Origin: Lepiota brunneoincarnata
Lineage: Eukaryota > Basidiomycota > Agaricomycetes > Agaricales > Agaricaceae
Direction: 5' to 3'
Assembly (NCBI GenBank): GCA_023014365.1
Contig: JAEBUN010000052.1
Coordinates: 124,001-188,000, forward strand
DNA: 64,000 bases
Both the position numbers and the translations under genes were made by a program. Below are positions 45,737 to 56,978 of the stretch, piece by piece (the first letter of the stretch is position 1; every line of letters starts with the position of its first letter). Below the pieces are notes generated by a model, which ran no database searches, was not told where the DNA came from, and worked only from the letters and a program-made list of their open reading frames with translations.

Positions 45737-45913
45737 TTAGGGCAACCAGATGCAGCAGACCGTGCGCACACCACATTGGTACTCAGGGTGTCTGATAACA
45801 GGAGGGCAATCGGTCTTCGGTATACATTCACCGCCAGCGCTCTGACAAGATTGTGCACTGGCGCCGACGGTAAACAATGCGAACAGAGCAACCCCAGCAA
45901 AGTTGTATTTCAT
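45737..45913 (-). CDS. Small secreted Cys-rich protein, copy 1 (58 residues)
   Basis: The start is MKYNFAGVALFALFTVGASA, a textbook signal peptide, followed by a mature peptide of about 37 residues. It has six cysteines in the pattern C-x6-C-x5-C-x11-C-x5-CC, beginning SCQSAGGECIPKTDC and ending TVCCIWLP. The paralogue at 49,915-50,091 keeps the length, signal peptide and all six cysteines while many other residues differ, which argues for real selection on protein. A TATAAAAGG box lies 247 nt upstream of the ATG, with a possible leader intron between. The mature peptide resembles small disulfide-rich effector or antimicrobial-type peptides in outline only; I do not recognise the family. Residue counts in the spacing come from the translated frame. 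Confidence 0.75.
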   Translation of the reverse strand: MKYNFAGVALFALFTVGASAQSCQSAGGECIPKTDCPPVIRHPEYQCGVRTVCCIWLP

Positions 45914-46151
45914 TGTCTAGTAACATATAGTTAGTCAGCTGACGTCTTCTTTTAGCTTGGGAAAGACACACTACAAAGTGAGGTATGGAAGAAGACGTTC
46001 GATGAGTCTTATATGTTCGATTGACAAACACTGAAACCTGAGCACGAGTGAAATTGGTCAGACCTATGCGAGGGAAGAGGGGAGGAGAGAAGCGCTTACT
46101 TTCGAGAAGACTCTGGACTGAGCACGAGCTCTCTCTGAACGAGATCGGTGT

Positions 46152-46160
46152 CCTTTTATA
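46152..46160 (-). promoter_or_regulatory. TATA box of secreted Cys-rich gene copy 1
   Basis: TATAAAAGG on the minus strand lies 247 nt before the ATG, conserved with copy 2. A GTAAGC word about 60 nt downstream in both copies suggests a 5'-leader intron. Confidence 0.6.
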
Positions 46161-46919
46161 CTATAGGTTGCGATACTTATCAGCCTGCTTGAAAGAGATC
46201 CAAAACAAGCTCACCCCCAGCGCCGACAATCTCGGGTCCACGGGTCTAGTATTTCGTGATGGATGACACAAGTCAAGGGCCTCCAGAGCCGCAGTATGTC
46301 CCAGTTCATTTCAATTAACGGGTGAAACACAAATGGAGGAGTAATCTGGACCACAGCTGACATGTGTAATGTACAAACGTTCGTGTTGGAATTGGCGATT
46401 CTGGAAACCGGTACACCTGACTGCCTTATGGAGGGCTAGGCTGTAGTTAGCTATATATATACACGTAGTTCACTGGTAGATACCCTGCCCGTTTACCTCC
46501 CACCCTTGTCGTTGTCTCTCCTTCGAATATACGCCGTTTCGTCGCTCGCCTTCTTGGCTGATTCCAATAGTTCGGAGTAGAGTGTATCTGCTGGAGGGTT
46601 TCAGCGAGCGCTGATGAAGGCCTTGGCAGATACCAATCTTGTTGCCAAGCAAGACGGCCAACCTGCCCCTGATCCCGGGAAGTAGGGTGGCTCCGTGAAG
46701 AGCTCAGGCTGTGTTTCTTTTTCTTCAAGTCTTTTCTTTTATTCCCATCTCTCAACCGTAGAATGCCCTTTTAACAAATAGGCCAAGTGGATAAAAGGGC
46801 CGCCGAGGCCCACTCGACTCTTTTCCTTAGACTTATCCGAAATGCGATTGTTGTCAACCGTTAGCTTTCGTTCGAGTTAGGTCCCTAGTGTGACGCGACC
46901 TCGACCATCTCGCGCTCTC

Positions 46920-47230
46920 AGTCACAGTGAGCCGGCTATGGCAAATTTACAATACCGGAACCTCCGAGTCCCCTCGTGCCTGCTCGGCTGACACTTCAAA
47001 CAATGTGCCGTTCTCCCGGCCACCTTCCTCTAATCTAATGATGAAGAATTCGAGGGCGACCTACAAACCGAGCTTCAGGAGCATTGTGCTCGAGAGTGAG
47101 GAGATTGTCTTCAACAACCTGAACCCAACAGCCGAGTGGATGGAGTTGGCCCCCACATACCTACCTCCGCCAAGAGCACTCCTCCAGCCTGTTTTCCTCC
47201 AGTGATTTTCGCGGCTGCACACTATTAGTA
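46920..47230. repeat. Duplicated block X, unit 1
   Basis: This aligns with 51,690-52,090. Shared words include ctatggcaaattt, cccctcgtgcctgctcggct and caatgtgccgttctcccggc. In unit 2 the plus-strand reading YNTDEKKISGFVKNKPSVRS lies in a segment lost from unit 1. Possibly an old gene remnant; no family recognised. Confidence 0.65.
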
Positions 47231-47419
47231 TTGAATACAGAAAGGTGTGCCTGAGGCTTTACTTCCTTCAGGGGGGGTCCGCGGGTTCAGTCATACTATG
47301 CCTTTGGATCAGAGGTGGCTGTTCACCCTCCCGTTCAATATTCGGCAGTCCCCAAAAAACAAAGCCCAGTTGAATTATCAGCTTCAGCATCGGACCGCCT
47401 CTCCCTTATAGCTATATTT

Positions 47420-48599
47420 CCTTAGGGTTTGTATATCCCTTACCCGACGACCCAGTGCGGAATCATCTCACCGAGCCTCGCATAGGGATAGTCCAAGCCT
47501 GACCATCAAAATGTCCAAGAGCAGACTGCTAGCATGACAGGGATATGTCAGGAAAGTTTCCAACAGGACAAAAAACGAGAGGACCCTGGAAGAGTTGTAG
47601 ACCGTTGTCACTGGCGACTCTTCTGGTATCGAAGACGCAGTAGAAGGACAAGCTACGGAGGTAGGGAAAGTGGATGTGATAGGTCGGGTTGGGCAAAGGA
47701 GACGAGGGAGCCGAGGGACCTGCAGAGACCGTGTTGTAGGGGACTCGCGACTATCATCAGAAAAGATCAAGGTGGTCGGTCGTCTGCGGTTCGTAGGGAA
47801 AACGAACACAAAAAGCATTGCAATGGGAAAAGCAGGAGGTTGGTCATGAGGTAAAGGAAAGCGGCTGCGGGGATCATAGGTTGGACTGGAAGAGACTCGA
47901 ACGTGGCTAGGATGAAGAGTGCAAGGTCATATACGTGGAGCTGTGGTGCATTGGGAAGGGCGTGTTAAATCTGCTCATCCAGGCAGAAACTCCCGTCCAA
48001 AGTGAGAAATTTGGGTGGTGCCACTGGCTACAAGCCTGCACATACCTTTGGAGCATCGAGTCAAAGGGATGTTGAGTGTGTATTGATCAAATACACTAGT
48101 GGAGGTGTCAGTCAACAAGGGCGGGCAAGGTGGACGGACCCCTTACAGTCAACGGTCAAATCCCAGAGAGAAAGTCGGCATTGCTACCAACCAGGGCCCT
48201 GTAGCGCCAAAGGAATGACTTGGGGGCCTGAGTGAGCATGCATGCAGGACAAATCACCAGGAGCAGCTACAAGTTCTGAAAAAGGTTTCCTGAATCGCGC
48301 GACGAGCCAGCGTGCCCCGTAGCCTGCAATGCTGCGAGTGATAAAGCGAACTCAGGCGCCTCGGTCTCAACCCTAACCCCACATTGTTCTGAATCTGGCT
48401 TGACCGCGAAGGCGCCTAGAGCGCCTTCTGGGACAATGCAACTATGCCCCCAGTCGCAATTTGGGAGAGACGAAGAAAGCCCACGAGCAATAGAACATCA
48501 TTCAAATACTACCACTAGTCATAACCTGGGAGGATCTACATGTGATGACGTGCATTATATATCGCACTCTAGACAATCACCAACCTAGAACTCTGACTG
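47420..48599. other. Intergenic, unrecognised open frames
   Basis: Frames of about 105-116 codons lie on both strands at 47,468-47,854, and neither shows a family motif. I cannot decide whether one is real. Confidence 0.3.
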
Positions 48600-49510
48600 G
48601 CTGCTCCACGAAAATCTTGCACGCGGCCGGCGAAAGGTGCACTTGATCTACCGATGTTTCGTCTCCTGGAACCACTTCGCTGCCGACTGTCACGCATTTG
48701 GTCAACCCGGGACGGTACTGGCCGCGAAGTTTCGGAGGTGCACGCAAATATAGTCACCAACCCTGTGTTTGCCCAACAGCACGCTCGCTCAACACACCCA
48801 GCAACTCAGTGCCAAATAGGACATAGGCGCCAGCGCCAGGTTGATGGTCGACGTGATGGACAATGGGCCGAGGGTGACAGTACCGCACATCCAGGGACTG
48901 GCGTGGCGAGCACATGTGACAAGTGCCACGATACCCCCTTTATTGTCTCGCGTCTCAGGTGAGTATTGTCTTCCTGGGGTTTCGTACTCATTCTCTCCGT
49001 TCGTTTTGTTGAACTCTTCTGCCGTCTCCCCTCCGCACATCGTCACAAACCCGGTACATCAACCCGGTTATCCATATTGCGTATTACATCCTTGCTAATT
49101 ATCTGCTGCGGGCCACCAGGTGCGCGCGTACATCCTGATTGTTGGCTTTCAAACAAGATGAAGGCTTGAAACCACCCATCCAGATATAAACGTGCTGCAT
49201 GTTCGAACCACACTCTAGCCATCCCGGATAAGTGTTCATTCCAAGTACAGGTGTTTAGTACAAACCTACCGTAGCTTCTGTTCACCTTGTACAGAGCTTC
49301 TGTAACCACCCGGGAGGCTTCTGATCACTGCCTCATCGTCCCTACTACCACCAAGTCTGGTGCAAATACCATATATACCATCATTACCGACTCTCGCTTT
49401 AACTTGGTCGGCCCAGAATCATACCGACCAGGAAAGTTGGGATAGGCCGCGATCCAGGTGCATGTGACTGTCGTCTCCAGGCAACTTCACACAAACTTCC
49501 GACAACTTAC
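48600..49510. repeat. Duplicated block Y, unit 1
   Basis: This is collinear with about 61,170-62,010. Shared words are gcgccagcgccagg, gtaccgcacatcca, atctgctgcgggccac, aagtgttc.ttccaagtac and ctgtcgtctccag. On the minus strand similar readings occur in both units (LFESQQSGC...GPQQI here; LFDNQKSRC...GPQQI there), with stops between, so a dead gene is likely. Confidence 0.65.
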
Positions 49511-49914
49511 ATGCCCGTTGATCCTCTCGTCCCCGTTCGTAAGGATCCCCATCACAGGATCACAACGCCCAGTTGCCTCCTGTGGTATGTTGCCTCAGTC
49601 TCTGAACAAGGCGATTGGGAATTAACCGCAGCTTAGGCGCATGAATATCATCATCAGGCAACTCACGCAATTTTCTGCGCTGCCTGATAGCTTTCTGGTC
49701 AGCACGTCCAGGAGACCTGCGCTCACCACTGTGAACAGCATATTAACGTCACCAGTATCAAGGACAGGATCGGGCGCTTAGCGAGCTGAGGTGAACTACT
49801 TGCTCCTGGGTGTAAGGCGCGATACTCAGTCGCTCCACGCACAAACTGTCGTGAATATGTAATTCTCCGAATAACGACTAGGTACACCTTGGCGACAACA
49901 CGGTGACGAATCCC

Positions 49915-50091
49915 TCAAGTCAACCAGATGCAGCAGACCTTGTACGCGCCACATTGGTACTCAGGGTGTGTGATAACACGAGGGCAATCGCTCCTCGCTA
50001 TACATTCGCCGCCAGCGTCCTGACAAGATTTCGCATTGGCGCCGATAGTAAGCAATGCGAACAGAGCAACCCCAGCAAAGTTGAACTTCAT
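49915..50091 (-). CDS. Small secreted Cys-rich protein, copy 2 (58 residues)
   Basis: This is the paralogue of the gene at 45,737-45,913. It has the same length, signal peptide MKFNFAGVALFALLTIGANA, six cysteines in register (SCQDAGGECIARSDC and VCCIWLT) and the conserved HPEYQCG. The changes cluster in the mature peptide outside the cysteines (PPVIR to PRVIT, GVRT to GAYK). Both stop codons are at the same column although their triplets differ (TAA, TGA). It should be exported and disulfide-bonded; its target is unknown. Confidence 0.75.
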   Translation of the reverse strand: MKFNFAGVALFALLTIGANAKSCQDAGGECIARSDCPRVITHPEYQCGAYKVCCIWLT

Positions 50092-50332
50092 TGTCTAGTA
50101 ACAATATAGTCAATCCGCTGACATTTTCTTTCAGCTCGGGAAAGGACATACTACAAAATGAGGTATGGAGGAGGGCGTCCGATAGGTGCTATATGGTCAA
50201 GTGGCAAATACTGAAACATGAATACGAGTGAGAGTGGTCAGACCTCTGCAAGGGTAAAGGGGGAGGGGAGAAGAGCTTACCTTCGAGAAGACTCGAGGCT
50301 GGGCACTAGATCTCTCTGGATGAGGTCGGTGT

Positions 50333-50341
50333 CCTTTTATA
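50333..50341 (-). promoter_or_regulatory. TATA box of secreted Cys-rich gene copy 2
   Basis: TATAAAAGG on the minus strand lies 250 nt before the ATG, in the same surroundings as in copy 1. Confidence 0.6.
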
Positions 50342-51059
50342 CTATAGGTTGTGGTGCTTATCAACCTGCTCGAAAGAGATCCGAAATAAGCTCACTTCTA
50401 GCGTCGATAATCTGGGCTCATGGGTCTTGTATTTCGTGATGGATGATGCAAGGGAAGGGACTCCAGAGCCGCAGTATGTCCTAGTTCATTTCAAATCAAC
50501 AGGTGAAACACAAATGGAAGAGTAATCTGAGCCACAGCTGACATGTGTAATGTACGTTCGTGTTGGAATTGGCGATTTCGGCAAACTGTCGGAATGCGGG
50601 TACTCGGTACCCCTCACCGCCTCATGGAGGCTAGGCTGTAGTTAGCTATATACACGCGTAGTTCTATGTAGATACCCTGTCCGCTGCGTTTCCATCAGAT
50701 ATCGCTGTTGTCATTCACCTTCTTGACTGATTTCAACAGTAAGTGGAGTGCATCCGCTGGGGGGGTTCAGCGAGAATTCAGCGAGTGAAAACCTACCTCA
50801 CCTTCAATGAAACCACCAGGCGCCTTATGCGACTAACGTAGCCGTTACCAGAATGGGATCTACCCATCGCTAACAATCTCCTCGACCATCCCAACATTTT
50901 TGCGACGAGTTCTTGAGTGACTTCCGATACCGCTGATTGAACACGATTCTATATCGTGCTGATCCACAGGTGACTGATATCATGCAAGCAAATAGCCCAG
51001 AGCTTCAATCTGGGTATGCTTTAATAACTACTAGCGAATTCTACTGTGTACACAACGAT

Positions 51060-51475
51060 CTCATCCTGTGTCGGTCCAGGATTGACACGAGCCCACGCAG
51101 AGTGGCTTTCGCCCCCATGACCGGCGCTTGACAATCAACAACATTGTTGCCGAGCCGTTTGTCAATGTTGATTTCGCATTTCTGTCAGCTTGTAAGACTG
51201 CAACTGGAGATGAGAAAGTGTCAGACGAGGCGGTGCACATTACCAGTGCGATGCTGGGGGCGGGATATGGGAGCGTCATTGGGATGATATGGGCAATACC
51301 CGATGAGGTAGCTTCGATCATTGCTGAAGGGTCAATCAGACCCTTCTTTCTGGAGGAGAAACCAAAACAAGTGAACGAGCAGCACAGGCGCTCTACGAAG
51401 CCGTGGAGGAGTTGCAGTAGTCCCGCTTTGCCTCGTTTGGCTAATGGGTGCCCTTTACACATTACGGTGTGTGAT
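51060..51475 (+). pseudogene. CHAT-domain remnant
   Basis: The stretch encodes the middle and end of a CHAT domain: a damaged start (THAEWL.. instead of TQSGF), then LTINNIVAEPFVNVDFAFLS ACKTATG with the Cys motif, and GAGYGSVIGMIWAIPDEVAS. A frame change follows near 51,340 and two stops near the end (ELQ-stop, FG-stop), finishing WVPFTHYGV-stop as in the intact genes. The His motif and all TPRs are missing. It lies between the duplicated Cys-rich gene and block X unit 2. Confidence 0.8.
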
Positions 51476-51689
51476 GTATATGACAGCCTTGTTGCGCCCT
51501 TTCTATGATATGAATAGCTCCTCATTCCTCCCTGCGTGGCTTTGATACCGTAGGTAGGTTCGTGTGTGCAAGCTCTAACATCACACCGTCGGACTGACCT
51601 GATATCCACCGACCTTTCCGAGTGCACGTAGACAAAGCCCCGTCCGAATTTGCGCTATTTTCCGGAGTAGACACCCCATAGGGGGGTTG

Positions 51690-52090
51690 GACTCGACAGG
51701 TGAGCCAGCTATGGCAAATTTGCAATATCGGAACCTCTGAGTCCCCTCGTGCCTGCTCGGCTGACATTTCAAACAATGTGCCGTTCTCCCGGCCACCTTC
51801 CTCTCATCTAATGATAAAGAATTGGGGGGTGGCCTACACCTCCTTGTCGATGAGCTCATCCCGTTTCGCCAATATAACACTGACGAGAAAAAAATATCAG
51901 GCTTTGTCAAGAACAAACCGAGTGTCAGGAGCATTGCGCTCGAGAGTGGGAAGATCGTCTCCAACAACCTGGACCCAACAGCCGCGCGTCAGGAGTTGGC
52001 CTGCATACCTCCGCTAAGGGCACTCATCGGCGCCTGTTTTCCCCCAGTGATCTGTGGGGCTGCATACTATTAGTACTGAATCCGGAAAGG
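51690..52090. repeat. Duplicated block X, unit 2
   Basis: This aligns with 46,920-47,230 and retains about 90 extra bases in the middle (51,830-51,920). It ends with the shared segment gaggctttacttccctc and the words aggtggctgt near 52,160. Confidence 0.65.
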
Positions 52091-52169
52091 TGGACCTGAG
52101 GCTTTACTTCCCTCGGTGGGCCCAGCCGGCGGGCTCAGCCATAGGTGCCTTTGGATCAGAGGTGGCTGT

Positions 52170-53611
52170 GGCGGCGATCATGATATCTTCAGTTAACATG
52201 TTTATTACCGCCCGCCAAGTATACTCATCTTTTTTCGATAATATATTCATCTCATTGCGATAGTTGGGTACGTTCCGTCACGATAAGCTGGGGGAAGCAC
52301 ATATAAAATACTAATGATCGAATCGGAAAAAGGGGAGGAAAGGTGCATCTCCCTGTGTCAAAGTTAATTAGGTACATAGCTGGTCGAGGCCATAGGACGT
52401 GGGAAGAATGTCAGAGTGGGGAAAATGAGCAGATGAGGGTTGGTATGAGTCGCGTTTGGAGAGTATCAGCTGCAGAGATGAAGGGTCTTAACTAAGAACG
52501 GGAGACAGTGCAGGCGCACGTATAGAGGGCGAGGAGGATAAGCAAGCACTCAGTCGAAGGAAAGCATCCCTTGCCAATGAGACCACCATAACACCGTAAT
52601 CATCGTAGATCTGGCTATTGGCTAGATTCGAGGAGGGACAGCCGCCATACATATCTTGGCATACTGGAAAGCAACAATTTAAGCGCATCCTGCCTGCCAT
52701 TATCCGCGATAGGGTGGAATGCTGTCCCAGGAATCTAGCGTGGGAGGTAGCGGGAGTTGAAAAGACATTGAGGGCGGCTACGGAGGTCCTTGCGCCATTT
52801 CGTTAACCTGCGGATTGCGCGTTCAACCACATGGCGTTGTGGTTATCCCGGCGGCTTGGTGGCTGTATCGAAAGCCTTCAAACAGGTTATTGGTTGAGGC
52901 TCAGCATACCTAGTCCCCATTTGTAGCAAGGGAAGGATGTTCTTGGCACAGCGTGGCTTTCTCCTCATCGCAATCAGATAGGTGTCATCTCGAAAAAGGT
53001 GTCAGTTAGGCACGCGACCCTATCAATTCAATCTCCGCATTTTACGACCCCGCCTCGAGGCAAGTCAAGTCTGACACTTGAGGCAGAGCAGTAGGCTATG
53101 TTTCTTTTAAATTATGCTGTGAAGCCACTCTCAACTCCACTGTTAGACCGACGCCATTTCATTCCACAGCTCCTACAACGGGACGGAACCCTTGGGAGTG
53201 CAGAAGAGCTCAGGTGACGTTCTTCAATTGCACAAGCGAGCAATAGATCCACGTTTCTCAGGCTTGACGATCTGACTGGTGATGACTGCAGGTTATAGCT
53301 TATACGCCTGGTTTTTGAGCGACCATCTTTGGAATTCTTCCACAAAACGAGTTGTCGGCTCAAGTTGCATCATTAACCTCTCGAACGAACTTGCCGGGGA
53401 AAAACCTGTGCAAGGGTTCTAGGCGCCATTAAAATCCGTAACCGGAGCAACACATGGCAGTGACGAAAGAACCCTCGGTGACAGTGTGGGTGGTTTCTGG
53501 CGTTCATATTAGTGCCCTTTATATACTATGGGTTGGTGGCTTTCCTTCGCTTGCCACCCCCGCTCACTACCGACGAGGGCACTTTGAAGCTCTAACTTTT
53601 ATACACTCGAG
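52170..53611. other. Intergenic, possibly transposase-derived
   Basis: No intact gene was found. Readings near 52,620-53,000 on both strands vaguely recall DDE transposase pieces, but they are too broken to assign. The last 150 bases are the upstream region of the GNAT gene. Confidence 0.3.
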
Positions 53612-54284
53612 ATGGCGTCCGTTTCAGAGGTCTTCTTTGACTTTGTAACCTCAAACGAAGTTCAGGCAGCTATAGACCTCGAACATCAAGGCAAGTATTT
53701 CAAACCCGCATTCATTTGTAGGGTTAGCTCACTTGTTTCTAGCATTTCCACCTGATGAGGCTGACAGCCCCGAACAATTCAGGTACGACACATACCTATC
53801 CCCTAGAATAATGGGTAAAATTAAGCTGTTATTTTTTAGATATCGGTACAAATACGCACGGCATTTATTTATAGGGGCTTTCGTGCCCTCCTATTCTGCC
53901 TCAGGAGAGCCCAACGGTCGAAAGCTGATTGGACATATATGTGCAACACAGTCGCCCCTCACCCATTACACAAGAGAGTCCATGTTTGTGCACATACCAT
54001 TATCACCCTCCATCTGTGTACACTCCGTCTGCTTCCACGACTCCTATCGCGGAAAGGGCATTGGTTCGAAGCTCATTCGAGAGTTTCTTTCCAGAATCAA
54101 AAATCGCCCTGCAGCAGACGAGATCACCACGACAGGCAAACCCGAACGCGTACTACTCATCTCCCACGGAGATGTGAGGCCATTTTACGAAAAAGTGGGA
54201 TTTACTTGTGGGGGAAAGAGTAACGTTGTGCTCGGAACTGGAGTTTGGTACGAGATGGTGTTTGATTTAAAACCTACTCCGTAA
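53612..54284 (+). CDS. GNAT N-acetyltransferase, AANAT/polyamine-acetyltransferase-like
   Basis: The three-exon model 53612-53690, 53743-53782 and 53840-54284 encodes 187 residues. It matches the arylalkylamine/polyamine acetyltransferase branch of GNAT enzymes (yeast Paa1-like). The start is AIDLEHQAFPPDEADSPEQF, then RLFIGAF-like strands (ARHLFIGAFVP), LIGHICATQS, and the acetyl-CoA motif SVCFHDSYRGKGIGSKLI (R/Q-x-x-G-x-G/A). The final strands are VLLISHGDVRPFYEKVGF. It should transfer acetyl from acetyl-CoA to an amine in the cytosol. The first intron uses GC-AG (AG then GCAAGT at 53,691), the second GT-AG; phases close exactly. No operon-like partner. The exact amine cannot be told from sequence. 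Confidence 0.85.
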
Positions 54285-56061
54285 TAAGTCTGTATCCGTG
54301 TTAATATCCCCCCCCCCCTCCCCCGAATACTCCCTAAATGTAATAGGCAGTCATAGTCATGGCGAAGATACGTCCCAGGTGTTTCGAGCAGAATACATCT
54401 AGGAGTGTATAGCGCTTCTGGGATAAAACATGACCGTTCGAGACAAGGGTCGAAAACTTCAGGGCGGAAGGGAGGTGAGAGACCATTCGATTATTTCAAT
54501 GAGGTGCCTGCAGTGTGTGGGTTGTAGACTGAGTCCGTGAGGGGTATTTCATACAAGCGGGCGCCGAGAATATGCGGTGGTTACCCGATCGTATGTTGTT
54601 TCAACATTTGATACCACTTGAACCGGTGGAGGGAGGTTCGGAATCGAGAACGCAGAGAATTCTCTAATCCATGATTGGGCTCTGATTTCCTAATGCATTG
54701 GTGTGGAGGCATCAACCGGCAGGAGGCATGGTGTTGATGAGCGGGTTTATAACGGGAGTTATTGCAACAGACGAAGTGTTCCTATTACTTTATTTATAAG
54801 GTAACTTAGCCCTGTGAGAGGCAGCGTTGAAGGTCAACCATCTACCAGAGCAATTTAAACGACGTACCCGCAATACCGAGAACAGTTCTCGACCCGGCTG
54901 CGATTTGCGTCCTTCCATTGACCCATTGTTCCTGAGACTAGACGTAAAGCATAGAGTGAAAGGAATTATTCGTCTTGAATGGAACCCGCGCGCAGGTTAA
55001 GGCCTGTCGCTTGGTCCTGGAGCGGCAATAATTCGTCTTGGAGGAACATCGGAGGGCGATTTAGGTCGCCTGCGAATGAAGGTTATAACCCAACGCGAGC
55101 AAAGTGTGACTATGAGCAGTTGACAAACCCTGCATGTTCCCATTGTCGTAGGAGCTGCGATAGAATCGGATATTGATAATTGGTAATTGGCGCGGACCGA
55201 TGAACATACCACTGGATTTGTTGTGTGTAACGCCTTGTAGCACACCAATGTCGCGTGTCTAAGCTTAACACTATGGGTTGGATTTGGGATGAAGACAAAG
55301 ATAGTACATTGCGAGCATCTAACTGGCACTTTGAGCATTAGCTGTCCCATTCCACAGAAATAGGTCGACTCACTGGGCAGCAATCTTTCTGGTCGTTATT
55401 CCAAGGTGAAAACCTAGTTCTCTTGTTAGCACAGCGAACACAGAATCAAGTTGCATATCATCTCGCAATCATTCCCCTCAGGGACCATATGCAAGCTAGC
55501 GCTCTCTGAGGAACGTTCTACTGTTGGGGTATGATTTGACCGAGACTTTGTTCCAGGAAAGTATCCAGCCCCAATTGACACCAGTACAATAGTTATATCA
55601 CACCAAAACTATGTTTCAAAGCGATATTTCGGTTACTGCACGAGGTTCTGAGCTGTTTCCATACCGTCGGACGATTCACCCATCATGGCCGGAAAAAGGA
55701 CTTGCTATGGAAAATTCTGGGTCACCTCTCTTTGGACGCTTAGATAGTCCCTTGCTCAGCCCTCATTCCGTCGCGATCCTATCAATCTCCATCGTGCAGA
55801 CCCATTTGAAAGTCGACGCGTAAGCGATATACGCGACGACCAAACTTAGTTTAGATGAAGGAGCAGGAACGGGACATTGCATGTGTATTGATTTTTGTGA
55901 CCTAGAGATCTTATGCCACTCCACTGAAACAAACAAGCATGGAGATCTTTCCAGAGATGCCCAACTACCTGCAACAAAGTCAAACCACTGGAAATAACTG
56001 AAGATGAGAAACATGAGGTAATGCATAAAGTACCAAAAATGCCTTATGCCATGGATAGCAT
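54285..56061. other. Intergenic, no gene recognised
   Basis: A C-rich run lies at 54,308-54,325. Frames are short and featureless. The last 200 bases resemble the NLR 3' flank at 31,078-31,304, marking the end of the duplicated NLR unit. Confidence 0.4.
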
Positions 56062-56978
56062 CTACCTATGCTTCCGAACCTGTTCAAGTAGCAGTAAGGC
56101 CACGGCCTCAGCTTGTGGTGACTGACATTGATGGTAAAGAAGAAGAGCTTGGTTCAAATAGTGCTCAGCTTTGTCCAATTTATTCCATCGCAAATAACCA
56201 TATCCCAGCAGCTGAGCATCACTGGCCTCACCGAGCACAGAATGTGACTGCTGATGAAGCTCTATTGCTTTCTTGAAAGACAACTCAGCCTCGTCCAGTT
56301 GCTCCTGCCGCATATATACTTTTCCCAGCTTCTGAACATCATTGGCCTCGCCAAGCACATCATGCGACTGCTTATGAAGCTCCATCGCTTTCGTGAAAGA
56401 TGACCCAGCTTTGTCCAGCTTATTCTGTCGAAAATACACTTCTCCCAGCCCCTGGACATCATGGGCCTCACCAAGCACGGAATGTGACTGCTGGTGAAGC
56501 TCCATTGCTTTCTTGAAAGCCAACTTGGCTTCATCTAGCCCAGCCCGCCACAAATAAACTTCTCCCAGATTCTGGATATCATTGGCCTCGCCACGCATGT
56601 CATGTGACTGCTGATGAAGCTCCATCGCTTTCTTGAGAGACGACTCAGCTTTGTGTAGCTTGTTCCGTCGCAAATACACTTTCCCCAGCTTCTGGACACC
56701 GGTGGCCTCACCAATTGTAGAATGTGACCGCTGGTAAAGCTCTATCACTTTCGTGAACGACGACTCAGCTTCGGCTAGTTTATCCCATCGCAAATATGTT
56801 AAATAAAGTGACAGATCACTTATTAGTTAGTAACGAATTATGATATATAAGTAATTAGTTGTTATGTACACCCATCCCTTGGGGATGTCAATTAGTGGAC
56901 ACCGAGTTTCACGCCTCGTGTCCATTTTGACAGGATGGGACCTTAGACTAGCCAAATCCTATTATGTGAAGGGGAGTT

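Larger units (their letters stand above)
45330..46470. repeat. Segmental duplication, unit 1 (with secreted Cys-rich gene)
   Basis: This stretch aligns collinearly with about 49,515-50,660. Shared landmarks are caggatcc near the start, tatgttgcctcagtctctga, the Cys-rich gene, a TATAAAAGG promoter and attggcgatt at the end. The identity seems roughly 80-85 percent by eye and extends well beyond the gene. Confidence 0.8.
49515..50660. repeat. Segmental duplication, unit 2 (with secreted Cys-rich gene)
   Basis: This is the second unit of the duplication described at 45,330-46,470, in the same orientation and about 4.2 kb away. It includes the second secreted Cys-rich gene and its promoter. Confidence 0.8.

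Noticed and set aside
47468..47854. Coding frames of 105-116 codons on both strands
   Set aside because: No domain, no splice context and no paralogue; overlapping frames of similar length on both strands suggest chance.
52488..53000. A Harbinger- or other DDE-type transposase remnant
   Set aside because: Readings such as QRHVVERAIRRLTKWRKDL are suggestive, but no DDE residues or terminal repeats could be located and stops are frequent; the evidence is too weak to annotate.
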